The notes beneath the pieces were generated by a model. That model had not been told where the DNA came from and made no database searches. It saw only the letters and a list, made by a program, of their open reading frames with translations. From PBB1 sp043738425 (lineage in GTDB: Bacteria > Pseudomonadota > Gammaproteobacteria > Burkholderiales > Burkholderiaceae_C), in the NCBI GenBank assembly GCA_043738425.1, contig JAYUGJ010000097.1, positions 1 through 12,730 on the forward strand: a stretch of 12,730 nt of DNA, read 5' to 3'. A program made the position numbers and the translations under genes. Shown here piece by piece: positions 1 through 6,933 of the stretch (positions are counted from its first letter, which is position 1; each line of letters starts with the position of its first letter).

Positions 1-2
1 CG

Positions 3-2414
3 CGCAAGGCCATGCCCGCTGCAGTCTGGCAGCTGGGCGGCAGCGGCAACGCAACGCTGAAAGGCCTCAGCGCCAACGGCATCGCCGTGGACAACGCGAA
101 GGCCCGCTGGGCGCTGCCCACACCGGGCACCGGGCCGGGTAGCGGGTTGGGCAATGAGGGTGACGCCCCGCTGTCGCTGCAGCTGGAGGCCGGCGGCGTG
201 CGCGACAGCCAGACGCAGCTCAAGCTCGTCAAGCTGGAGCTGCAGGGCCGGCGCAGCGCCCACGAGTTGAAGCTGCAGCTCGCCGGCCGCCTGGCGCGTG
301 CCGGCCAGGACTACAACCTCGGCGCCACGCTGCAGGCCCAGGGCGGCTGGAACGGCCAGGCCTGGGCCGGCCGCATCGCGCGGCTGGACATCGCACCGCT
401 GCGCCCCAACACGCCAGCCACACTGGCGGTTAGCAATATCGGCCTGCGCGTCGCCCTGGCCGACACCGGCCTGCAAGTCACCGCCGACCCCGGCCGCGCC
501 GAGGTGGGCGGCGCCTTCGTGCGCTGGCAGGCCTTGAGCTGGCGCGGCGGCGAGCGGCCCGAGGCGCGCGCCGACCTGCAGCTCGAGGACCTGGCGGTGG
601 CGCCGCTGATGGCCCGCTGGCAACCCGACTTCGGCTGGAGCGGCGACCTGCGCGTCACCGGCCGCGCCGCGCTGCTGCTCAACGACAAGCTGACGGCCGA
701 TGTTCTGCTGGATCGGCAGAGCGGCGACCTACATGTGACCGACGAGTTCGGCACGCGGCCCTTGGGCCTGACCGACCTGCGCCTGGCGCTGAACGTGCGT
801 GACGGCCCGGACGGCCGACCGATTTGGCAGGTCGCCGAGGGCCTGGCCGGCAAGGAGCTGGGCAGCCTCAGCGGCGCCGTGAGGCTGCGGCCGACCAAGC
901 TCTGGCCCGACGCCACCACGCCCGTCGACGGCGTGCTGCAAGCCAACGTGAACGACCTCGCCACCTGGGGCCGCTGGGTGCCGGCCGGCTGGCGGCTGGG
1001 CGGCAAGCTGAAAACCAGTGCGCTGTTTGCCGGCCGCTTCGGCGCGCCTGCGGTCACCGGCACCATCGCAGGCAGCCGCTTGACGGCACGCAATTTTCTC
1101 GAGGGCGTGAACATCAGCGAAGGCGAAGTCAGCATCGCGCTGCGCGGCGACAGCGCGCGCATCGAGCGTTTCACCGCCCGTGGTGGCGCGGGCCAGATCA
1201 ACCTCACCGGCGGTGCCGCGTTCGGCGAGAAACCCACCGCGCAGCTGCAGTTGAAGGCCGATCAATTCGTCTTGCTGGGTCGGGTCGACCGGCGCATCGT
1301 CACCAGCGGCGCGGCCGACATCGGCTTCACCCGCGACGCGATCCGCATCAACGGCAAATTCACCGTCGACGAAGGCCTGATCGACTTCAGCCGGAGCGAC
1401 GCGCCCACCTTGTCGAGCGACGTGCAGGTGGTGCGCGGCGCAGCAACTGCGGCGTCGGGCGCGGCGGCTGGCGGCCCTGGCACCACGCGCGGCAAAGGCA
1501 GTCGCTACGCCACCTCGATCGGCAAGCCCGCCAGCAAAACCATCGGCGATGCGGGCGCGGCCACCACTGCCACGTTGCCCGCGGGCGTGGCACCCGCCAC
1601 GGCTCCTGTCACCACCGCACCCATCACCACCGCGCGCAACCTCACGCTCGACCTCCAACTCGACATGGGCCGCGCACTGCGGCTGCGCGGTCGCGGCATC
1701 GAAACCGGCCTGCGCGGTGAACTGCGACTGACTGCGCCTGGCGGCCGTCTGGCGGTCAACGGCGAAGCGCGCGCGGTCGATGGAACCTACGCCGCCTACG
1801 GCCAGAAACTCGCCATCGATCGCGGCCTCATCACCTTCAACGGCCCGCTCGACAACCCACGTTTGAACATCGAAGCGACCCGGCCGAACATCGACTTTCG
1901 CGTCGGCGTACAAGTCAGCGGCACCGCGGTGAACCCGCGCATCCGCTTGTTCAGCGAGCCCGAGGTGAGCGAAATCGACAAGCTGTCTTGGCTGGCACTC
2001 GGCCGCGCCAGCGACGGCCTGGGCACCGCCGACACCGCATTGCTGCAAACCGCCGCATTGGCGTTGCTGGCCGGCGAAGGCGACGGCATCACCGAGCAGT
2101 TCACCCGCGCCATCGGCCTCGATGAGTTGACCTTGAAACAAACCGGCGGCGAAGTGCGCGAAACCGTCATCTCATTAGGCAAACAGCTGTCGCGCCGCTG
2201 GTATGTGGGCTACGAACGCGGCCTGAACGCCACCGCCGGCAACTGGCAATTGGTTTACCGCATCGCCCAGCGCTTCACGCTGCGCGCACAGTCGGGTTTT
2301 GAAAACTCACTCGATGTGATCTGGACCTGGCGCTGGGACAAAGTCGGCCAGCCGCTGATCAAAGACCGCACTAAAGACCCGACACCCGACTCCATCGGCG
2401 CGCCTATTCGTTAG
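3..2414 (+). CDS. tamB: Translocation and assembly module inner-membrane protein TamB, C-terminal part (5' end outside window)
   Basis: The reading frame is open from the window edge to TAG at 2412-2414, so the gene is cut at its 5' end; the first ATG (12) is probably internal. About 800 residues are visible, against roughly 1200-1400 for the family. TamB is an inner-membrane-anchored, periplasm-spanning protein that works with the BamA-like TamA in outer-membrane assembly and in lipid transport between membranes. The sequence shows the expected long run of alternating beta-strand repeats, then a typical TamB C-terminal (DUF490) region: a conserved stretch around 1780-2010 (YGQKLAIDRG, ITFNGPLDNPRLNIEA, and VGVQVSGTAVNPRIRLFSEP) and an end rich in aromatics (SLDVIWTWRWDK). 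An Ala/Thr/Pro/Gly-rich insert interrupts the C-terminal domain at about 1430-1640. tamA would be expected upstream, outside the window. The family call is strong; the symbol rests on protein similarity recalled, not searched. Confidence 0.9.
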   Translation, partial: RKAMPAAVWQLGGSGNATLKGLSANGIAVDNAKARWALPTPGTGPGSGLGNEGDAPLSLQLEAGGVRDSQTQLKLVKLELQGRRSAHELKLQLAGRLARAGQDYNLGATLQAQGGWNGQAWAGRIARLDIAPLRPNTPATLAVSNIGLRVALADTGLQVTADPGRAEVGGAFVRWQALSWRGGERPEARADLQLEDLAVAPLMARWQPDFGWSGDLRVTGRAALLLNDKLTADVLLDRQSGDLHVTDEFGTRPLGLTDLRLALNVRDGPDGRPIWQVAEGLAGKELGSLSGAVRLRPTKLWPDATTPVDGVLQANVNDLATWGRWVPAGWRLGGKLKTSALFAGRFGAPAVTGTIAGSRLTARNFLEGVNISEGEVSIALRGDSARIERFTARGGAGQINLTGGAAFGEKPTAQLQLKADQFVLLGRVDRRIVTSGAADIGFTRDAIRINGKFTVDEGLIDFSRSDAPTLSSDVQVVRGAATAASGAAAGGPGTTRGKGSRYATSIGKPASKTIGDAGAATTATLPAGVAPATAPVTTAPITTARNLTLDLQLDMGRALRLRGRGIETGLRGELRLTAPGGRLAVNGEARAVDGTYAAYGQKLAIDRGLITFNGPLDNPRLNIEATRPNIDFRVGVQVSGTAVNPRIRLFSEPEVSEIDKLSWLALGRASDGLGTADTALLQTAALALLAGEGDGITEQFTRAIGLDELTLKQTGGEVRETVISLGKQLSRRWYVGYERGLNATAGNWQLVYRIAQRFTLRAQSGFENSLDVIWTWRWDKVGQPLIKDRTKDPTPDSIGAPIR

Positions 2415-2471
2415 GCAACCAAGATGCCGGGCACACCCAGCCGAAAAACCTGCGTGTGAAAATCCGCCCGA

Positions 2472-2546
2472 CCCGCCGTAGTTCAATGGACAGAACGGCC
2501 GCCTCCTAAGTGGCAGATACAGGTTCGATTCCTGTCGGCGGGACCA
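2472..2546 (+). tRNA. tRNA-Arg (anticodon CCU)
   Basis: A full cloverleaf can be drawn by eye. The acceptor stem is CCCGCCG (2472-2478) with CGGCGGG (2536-2542). The D arm is GTTC/GAAC around an 8-nt loop (2481-2496). The anticodon stem GCCGC/GTGGC carries one G-U pair (2498-2514) around the loop CTCCTAA, giving anticodon CCT at 2505-2507. The T arm is ACAGG-TTCGATT-CCTGT (2519-2535). Discriminator A (2543) is followed by an encoded CCA (2544-2546). It reads AGG codons, rare in this GC-rich genome. It lies 57 bp after tamB and converges on the porin gene. No T-run terminator is visible after it; a weak AACGGC/GCCGTT inverted repeat at 2546-2577 is the only candidate. Confidence 0.95.
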
Positions 2547-2607
2547 ACGGCCTGGCACCGCGACACCGCAAGCCGTTCGAGATCGCATCGTCGGCTGCGC
2601 GCGCCAT

Positions 2608-2682
2608 AGCTGAGTACAGCAGCTCAGTACTTCAGCTGAGTACCTCAGCTGAGTACTCCACTTCAATACTGCAGCTGCAACG
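2608..2682. repeat. 13-bp tandem repeat (consensus AGCTGAGTAC plus 3 variable bases)
   Basis: Units start every 13 bp. 2608, 2634 and 2647 carry AGCTGAGTAC exactly and 2621 has one change (AGCTCAGTAC). Two decayed units at 2660 (ACTTCAATAC) and 2673 (AGCTGCAACG) run into the last codons of the porin gene. The three bases between cores vary (AGC, TTC, CTC, TCC). Each junction contains the palindrome CAGCTG or a close form, so the array can fold into several alternative hairpins, for example GAGTAC/GTACTC on the minus strand. It fills the gap between the convergent tRNA and porin genes and may act as a bidirectional transcription stop, although no T-run follows. Confidence 0.8.
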
Positions 2683-3856
2683 CAAAAACGAAACGGTCCA
2701 GGCTGCGGTTGCTGGTGACCGCGCTGGTCGGGTTGCCGGTGGTTTTGGCGGTGCTGTAAGTCGCACTCAGCTGCGCGTTGTAGCCGTCGATGATGTAGTT
2801 GACCCCCCAATCGAGCTGATCGGTGTCGACGCGCGTATCGGCGTTGAATTGCTGCCAGCGGGTGAACGGCTGCAGGCGACCCCAGCCCACGTTGCGCTCG
2901 AAGATGTACGACGCGCCGGCCGAATACGCCCGGCCTTGTTCGGCCTTCACGACATCCCCGGTGTCGTAGTCGTAGTAAGCCGCTTCGAGTGCGAAACCAC
3001 CTGCGCCCTTGATGCGCTTTTCGAGCAAAAAGTCGAGGTTGTAGGACGCATAGTCGCCGCGCCCAGCTGCGCTCAGTACGCCCTGTTTCTGGTAGCGCCC
3101 CGCCACGCCTATGGCCAGGATGTCCTGGCCGCCGAGGTGGTTGGCAGCGCTGAAATAGCCGGTCTCCAGATCCCAGAAGTCGTATTGCAACCGACCTGAG
3201 TACATCAACGAACCTACAGACCTGACCCCCGCGCGGCGGGCCTGCGCGTCATTTAGCGCGCCGACGCCGAAGGTGCGCCCTTCAAACGCACCTATCGAGT
3301 AGCCGAGCCTGGCGTCGGCCACACCACCCCACACCACCACGCCGTTGTCGCGTGCACGAAAAATACCGCCATTGCAACCGTAGCGCGAAGCCACGCACGG
3401 CCAGTAGCCGCCGCCCATCGAGTAGTACGGACCGGCCATGTTGTGGCGGTCACTCGGGGACACCAGGCGGCCGGCCCACAGGTTGAGTTCGGGCGAGTAG
3501 GCGTACTGCGCATTCAGGTCGAGCAGCCGAATTCGCCGCTCGGCGCCGTCCCATTCGGTGTTGAACACCGCCTTCAACTGTCGGTTCAACGAGGCACCGA
3601 AGAACAACCGTGCGCTGTCCAGACCGGGGTCGATAACGTGGCCGCCGCCCGCCGCCTTTGGGCGTTCCACCCGCGCATAGCTGTAACGGGTACCGATGCC
3701 GAAGGTCAACGATCGGTCGCCACCCAGGTCGACGCTGGCACCCGCAAACACCGCGTTCGGAATGGCCGCCATCGCTGTCGTCAGCGCGGCCGTCAGCGCC
3801 AGCGATCTTGCGGCCGCCGCCATCGGTTGCGGCGTGCGTGCCCGGGTTGATTGCAT
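2663..3856 (-). CDS. Outer-membrane porin (beta-barrel, OprP/OprO-like)
   Basis: A 397-residue protein that I read as a passive diffusion porin of the outer membrane. ATG at 3856 is preferred because AAGGA lies 6 bases before it; an upstream extension of the frame would overlap terC and lacks such a site. An N-terminal signal peptide is visible: arginines, then a hydrophobic LALTAALTTAMAAI core and likely cleavage after AVFA (residue 38). The mature part has the alternating polar/hydrophobic, aromatic-rich strands of a barrel (LTFGIGTRYSYARV, LLDLNAQYAYSP, LNLWAGRLVSPSDRHN, GALMYSG-like segments) and ends in an aromatic residue (LQY), as outer-membrane proteins do for BAM recognition. The layout resembles phosphate/polyphosphate-selective porins, but the substrate cannot be told. 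Two cysteines in a short insert (WPCVASRYGCNGG) may form a disulfide in a loop. It lies 76 bp after terC on the same strand. Confidence 0.8.
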   Translation of the reverse strand: MQSTRARTPQPMAAAARSLALTAALTTAMAAIPNAVFAGASVDLGGDRSLTFGIGTRYSYARVERPKAAGGGHVIDPGLDSARLFFGASLNRQLKAVFNTEWDGAERRIRLLDLNAQYAYSPELNLWAGRLVSPSDRHNMAGPYYSMGGGYWPCVASRYGCNGGIFRARDNGVVVWGGVADARLGYSIGAFEGRTFGVGALNDAQARRAGVRSVGSLMYSGRLQYDFWDLETGYFSAANHLGGQDILAIGVAGRYQKQGVLSAAGRGDYASYNLDFLLEKRIKGAGGFALEAAYYDYDTGDVVKAEQGRAYSAGASYIFERNVGWGRLQPFTRWQQFNADTRVDTDQLDWGVNYIIDGYNAQLSATYSTAKTTGNPTSAVTSNRSLDRFVFALQLQY

Positions 3857-3932
3857 GGGTGGTCCTTGTGGTGCGCGCCAATCTTGGGCTGCCTGGATTG
3901 TTGCGGTGTCGACCGCCCAGCGCGGACCGCGG

Positions 3933-4922
3933 TTACGGGTGCTGCGCCGCGCCCCCCTCACGCGTTTTCCACATCGACACCAACACGCCGCCGGCGATGA
4001 GGCCGAAAGTCACCGAGAGTGAAATCGTCGGCGGTATTTTTCCGATGATGCCGACCAGGAAGATCTTCGAGCCGACGAACACCAGCACCAGCGCCAACGC
4101 GTACTTCAGGTACTTGAATCGATGCACCATCGCGGCCAACGCGAAGTACAGCGCGCGCAAACCCAGGATGGCAAAAATGTTGCTGGTGTAGACGATGTAG
4201 GGGTCGGTGGTGATGGCGAATATGGCCGGCACCGAATCGACTGCAAACACCAGATCCACCAGCTCCACCATCAACAGGGCCAGGAACAACGGTGTCGCCC
4301 AGCGCACCATTTTCCCGTTGGCGGCTTCGGGCTCGGTCACCCAAAACGCATTGCCGCGCAGGCCATCGGTGAGCCGCATGTGGCGCTTCAAATACTTCAG
4401 CACCGGGTTGTTGGCGATGTCGGGCAGGTGGTCGGCAATGATCCACATCTTGATGCCGGTGAATATCAAAAACGCACCGAAGATGTAGAGCACCCAGCTG
4501 AACTGGCTGACCAAGGTGGCACCCAAACCGATCATCAGTGCGCGCAAAACGATCACGCCCAAGATGCCCCAAAACAGCACCCGGTGCTGGTACTGCCGCG
4601 GTATCGCGAAAAAACTGAAGATCAGCGCGATGACGAACACGTTGTCCATCGACAGCGACTTCTCGATCAGAAAACCGGTGAAGTAATCGATGCCACTTTG
4701 CGCACCGAGATACCACCAGACCCAGCCACCGAACAACACCGCCATGCAGATGTAGCCGGCCGACAGCAGCAGGCTTTCTTGCACGCCGATTTCGGCATCG
4801 GCCTGGTGCAGCACGCCCAAGTCGAACGCCAAAAGCGCTGCGACGATGCCGAAAAATCCGAGCCACAGCCACGCCGGTTTGCCCAAAAAATCGGCGGCGA
4901 TAAATGTCATCAGTGCGTCCAT
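3933..4922 (-). CDS. TerC/Alx-family integral membrane protein (probable metal-ion exporter)
   Basis: About 329 residues with some eight or nine hydrophobic segments. The family hallmarks are present: an acidic residue in the first membrane span (LLAFDLGVLH), the motif EKSLSMDNVFVIALIF, and VELVDLVFAVDSVPAIFAIT with its membrane-buried aspartates. Family members such as E. coli Alx are linked to manganese export, alkaline pH and, historically, tellurite resistance; tellurite activity is not implied for this form. The start is uncertain. ATG 4922 (MDALMTF) fits the family length best, but 4934 and 4910 are in frame and none has a strong ribosome binding site; a longer reading from 4979 would use TTG. 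Divergent to the NhaR-like regulator, which suggests control by it. The gene is upstream of and collinear with the porin gene. No yybP-ykoY type leader could fit in the 117 bp between the divergent starts. Confidence 0.88.
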   Translation of the reverse strand: MDALMTFIAADFLGKPAWLWLGFFGIVAALLAFDLGVLHQADAEIGVQESLLLSAGYICMAVLFGGWVWWYLGAQSGIDYFTGFLIEKSLSMDNVFVIALIFSFFAIPRQYQHRVLFWGILGVIVLRALMIGLGATLVSQFSWVLYIFGAFLIFTGIKMWIIADHLPDIANNPVLKYLKRHMRLTDGLRGNAFWVTEPEAANGKMVRWATPLFLALLMVELVDLVFAVDSVPAIFAITTDPYIVYTSNIFAILGLRALYFALAAMVHRFKYLKYALALVLVFVGSKIFLVGIIGKIPPTISLSVTFGLIAGGVLVSMWKTREGGAAQHP

Positions 4923-5039
4923 GTGATTTGCCATGCGTTGAAGATGGGCGAGGATCAGCGGCCCGGTGCATCGCTTCAATCAGCGCTACGGTGAACGTTG
5001 GTTCGGTTTTTACGAAGCAGCTTGATCGGAAAAAAATCG

Positions 5040-5963
5040 ATGCTCAATTTCCGTCACCTTTATTACTTCTGGGTGGTTAACAAAGAAGGCGGCTTCGCGA
5101 GGGCGGCCGAGCGACTGGACATGGCGGTGCAAACCATCAGCGCGCAGGTCAAGGAGCTGGAAAAATCGGTGGGCCACCAATTGCTCAAACCCGCTGGGCG
5201 GGGGGTGACGCTGACCGATGCAGGCCACGCGGCGTACGCACGGGCCGAAGAAATTTTTCAACTCGGCCAGCTGATTCCCGATGAAGTGCACGCCGCTGCC
5301 AACGGCAACGTCGTTCGGCTGGCGGTGGGTCTGGCCGATGGCATCTCGAAGCTGGCGGTGCACGCGCTACTGAAGCCGGTGCTGGCCACGCCGCACCTGC
5401 GGCTGTTGTGCCACGAAGGCGAGGTCGATCAATTGCTCGGCGAACTCGCATTGCACCAGCTCGATCTGGTGCTGGCCGGGCAAGCCGCGCCGCCGAATGC
5501 GAACCTGCGCTTGACGAGCGAGCGACTGATCGAGTCGCCGGTAGATTGGTACGCGCCGGTGCAGCTGCTGGAAAGCGTCGACGCGGCGTCGTTCCCAGAT
5601 TGCCTGAACCGGCTGCCGGTGCTGCTGCCGACCACCCATTCGGCACTGCGCCCGGCGCTCGACCGCTGGTGCGATGCGCACGGCCTGCGGCCGCACATTG
5701 CCGGTGAGTTCGAAGACAGCGCGCTGCTCAGCGTATTCGCGGCCCACGGCCTGGGCGTGTTCCCGATCAGCCGCTTGGGTGCCGCCGACTTGGTGCATCT
5801 GCCGCAACTGCGCTTGCTGGGCAGTTGCAATCAGCTGATGGAAGAAATCCACGCCATCCGGTCACGGCGCGGCCTGCACCATCCGCTGACCATGCAGGTC
5901 ATTGCGGCCGCGCACGCACTGCAGCGCGACGCCACGGCTTCGACGACTGCGGCCGCGCCGTAG
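5040..5963 (+). CDS. nhaR: LysR-family transcriptional regulator, NhaR-like
   Basis: A 307-residue LysR-type regulator: a winged helix-turn-helix in residues 1-60 (MLNFRHLYYFWVVNKEGGF, then AVQTISAQVKELEKSVG) and a ligand-binding domain after residue 90. Several stretches match what I remember of E. coli NhaR rather than LysR proteins at large: HLYYFW-V-KEG near the N terminus, QTIS-Q---LE, K--GRGV, GEFEDSALLSVFA and the C-terminal MEEIHAI followed by HP. NhaR activates a sodium/proton antiporter gene in response to sodium and pH in E. coli. No nhaA lies in this window; the divergent neighbour is the TerC/Alx-type gene. ATG 5040 is chosen because it begins at the family N terminus and has GGA about 10 bases upstream; the TTG at 4998 would add 14 non-family residues. 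The symbol reflects family resemblance, not proven function. Confidence 0.85.
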   Translation: MLNFRHLYYFWVVNKEGGFARAAERLDMAVQTISAQVKELEKSVGHQLLKPAGRGVTLTDAGHAAYARAEEIFQLGQLIPDEVHAAANGNVVRLAVGLADGISKLAVHALLKPVLATPHLRLLCHEGEVDQLLGELALHQLDLVLAGQAAPPNANLRLTSERLIESPVDWYAPVQLLESVDAASFPDCLNRLPVLLPTTHSALRPALDRWCDAHGLRPHIAGEFEDSALLSVFAAHGLGVFPISRLGAADLVHLPQLRLLGSCNQLMEEIHAIRSRRGLHHPLTMQVIAAAHALQRDATASTTAAAP

Positions 5964-6000
5964 CAACGAGCCGCTGCCGTCCGCCGCCATAAAACAGCAC

Positions 6001-6414
6001 TCACTGCGCGCGGTTGGCGTACGCCGCATCGCTGAAATTCCATTGCCGACGCAATGCGTTGAGGACGACGATTTCGCCATCGGCCCAATGCCCATCGGCC
6101 TGCGCTGCACCCAGCGCCAACCGCAGCACGGTGCGCTGCAGCTGCGGCTCATCGACTTCAGCCATCAGCGCAGCCAGCGCCTGCGCATCGACACCGCCCA
6201 CCACCGAGCCGCCGGTGCGCGTGCCCATCAGCATGTCCTCACACAGCGTTTGCAAAATCAGCGGCAGCGCGTCGGGCGGCAACCCCAACTCGCGCGCTGC
6301 CTCCAGTCGATTCAACGCATCGAGTTCCGAGTGGCACACGTGCCCATCGGAAATCAACACCAGCGCCACCAAGCGCGCTGCCGCCTCAGGGCTGTTACGG
6401 GGATAACTACGCAT
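6001..6414 (-). CDS. TerB-like (tellurite resistance family) small acidic protein
   Basis: A 137-residue, probably cytoplasmic helical protein. Two similar halves are visible, RLVALVLISDGHVCHSELDALNRLEAARELG and VLRLALGAAQADGHWADGEIVVLNALRRQW, each with the pattern -xxADGxxxxxE-xxL- typical of TerB/DjlA-like domains, where acidic residues may bind metal. Function in stand-alone proteins of this type is not known. The start is ATG 6414, preceded in the mRNA by AAGGCGG at a suitable distance; a GTG directly before it (6417) could also serve. It converges on the NhaR-like gene with 37 bp between the stops and no clear terminator there. Tellurite-type names here reflect domain families only; TerB and TerC are close in this window but on opposite sides of nhaR and not in one operon. 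Confidence 0.7.
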   Translation of the reverse strand: MRSYPRNSPEAAARLVALVLISDGHVCHSELDALNRLEAARELGLPPDALPLILQTLCEDMLMGTRTGGSVVGGVDAQALAALMAEVDEPQLQRTVLRLALGAAQADGHWADGEIVVLNALRRQWNFSDAAYANRAQ

Positions 6415-6417
6415 CAC

Positions 6418-6886
6418 ACACCGCCTTTCGTTGGGTCATTGAACGAAGTGCGAATGTGGCCGCGGCAACGCGCGAAAAACAGCAACTGCAAAGTGAAGGT
6501 GAGTTCGAAAAAGACAGCGGTGCGCGGCCCTGCAACGTCAGGTTTTCCCGCTGCCGAAGCATTCGAAAAGCCGCTGGCTGCATCGCACTGGGCAGCGTGG
6601 TCGGCCGCGGCTGATCTGCCCAACCGCGCAGGCTGAGGCTCGGCGCATCGACCGCGCAGACCGGCACACCGACAGCTTCCATTGGTCGGCCCACCGCACC
6701 GTGCCGAATCGGCCGCACCGCAGCAACCGCAAGAAGTGCTGGCTGCGTAAGACTTTTGATGAGCGGATGGATTGCTGCGCGCGCTCAGTGACGAACTGAA
6801 CACCACACGCGAATTTCTTTTGCATTCCCCGCGCAAAGCCTGCAACTAAGCGGCTTTCCCGCGTATCTAGCCGGACCTGCCAGTTC
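6418..6886. other. Non-coding stretch of about 470 bp with no supported gene
   Basis: Open frames exist on both strands, but their translations are rich in Arg, Ala, Ser and Cys, lack any family motif, and look like by-products of GC-rich sequence. The left end must hold the terB promoter and the right end the ctpA promoter. I see no tRNA, repeat array, or strong hairpin followed by a T-run. A decayed gene or a small RNA cannot be excluded. Confidence 0.6.
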
Positions 6887-6892
6887 TATACT
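6887..6892 (+). promoter_or_regulatory. Possible -10 element for ctpA
   Basis: TATACT sits 41 bases before the chosen ctpA start at 6934 and differs from the sigma-70 consensus at one position. No good -35 is present at 16-18 bp (TATCTA at 17), so the promoter might be weak or need an activator. Confidence 0.35.
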
Positions 6893-6933
6893 GAAAAGAG
6901 GGTCAGATGACCGCGCACGCACGAGGGAAAAAC

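Noticed and set aside
729..2141. Long minus-strand open frame (470 codons) opposite tamB
   Set aside because: It is a mirror of the GC-rich tamB codons, has a skewed composition with no family motif, and tamB itself is clearly coding.
2472..2546. tRNA-Arg as an integration site for a mobile island
   Set aside because: No second copy of the tRNA 3' end and no integrase gene can be seen in the window.
2608..2682. Short tandem repeats as a CRISPR array
   Set aside because: Units are 13 bp with only 3 variable bases between cores; CRISPR repeats and spacers are each more than 20 bp.
3958..4994. Long open frames on both strands across terC
   Set aside because: They are Arg/His/Gln-rich shadows of terC; the membrane segments and family motifs exist only in the chosen frame.
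5902..6636. Plus-strand open frame of 244 codons crossing the end of nhaR and terB
   Set aside because: It overlaps two supported genes and its translation is Arg/Gln/Pro-rich with no recognisable domain.
6414..6845. Minus-strand open frame of 143 codons before ctpA
   Set aside because: Cys/Arg/Ser/Ala-rich translation without motif or ribosome binding site; treated as non-coding.
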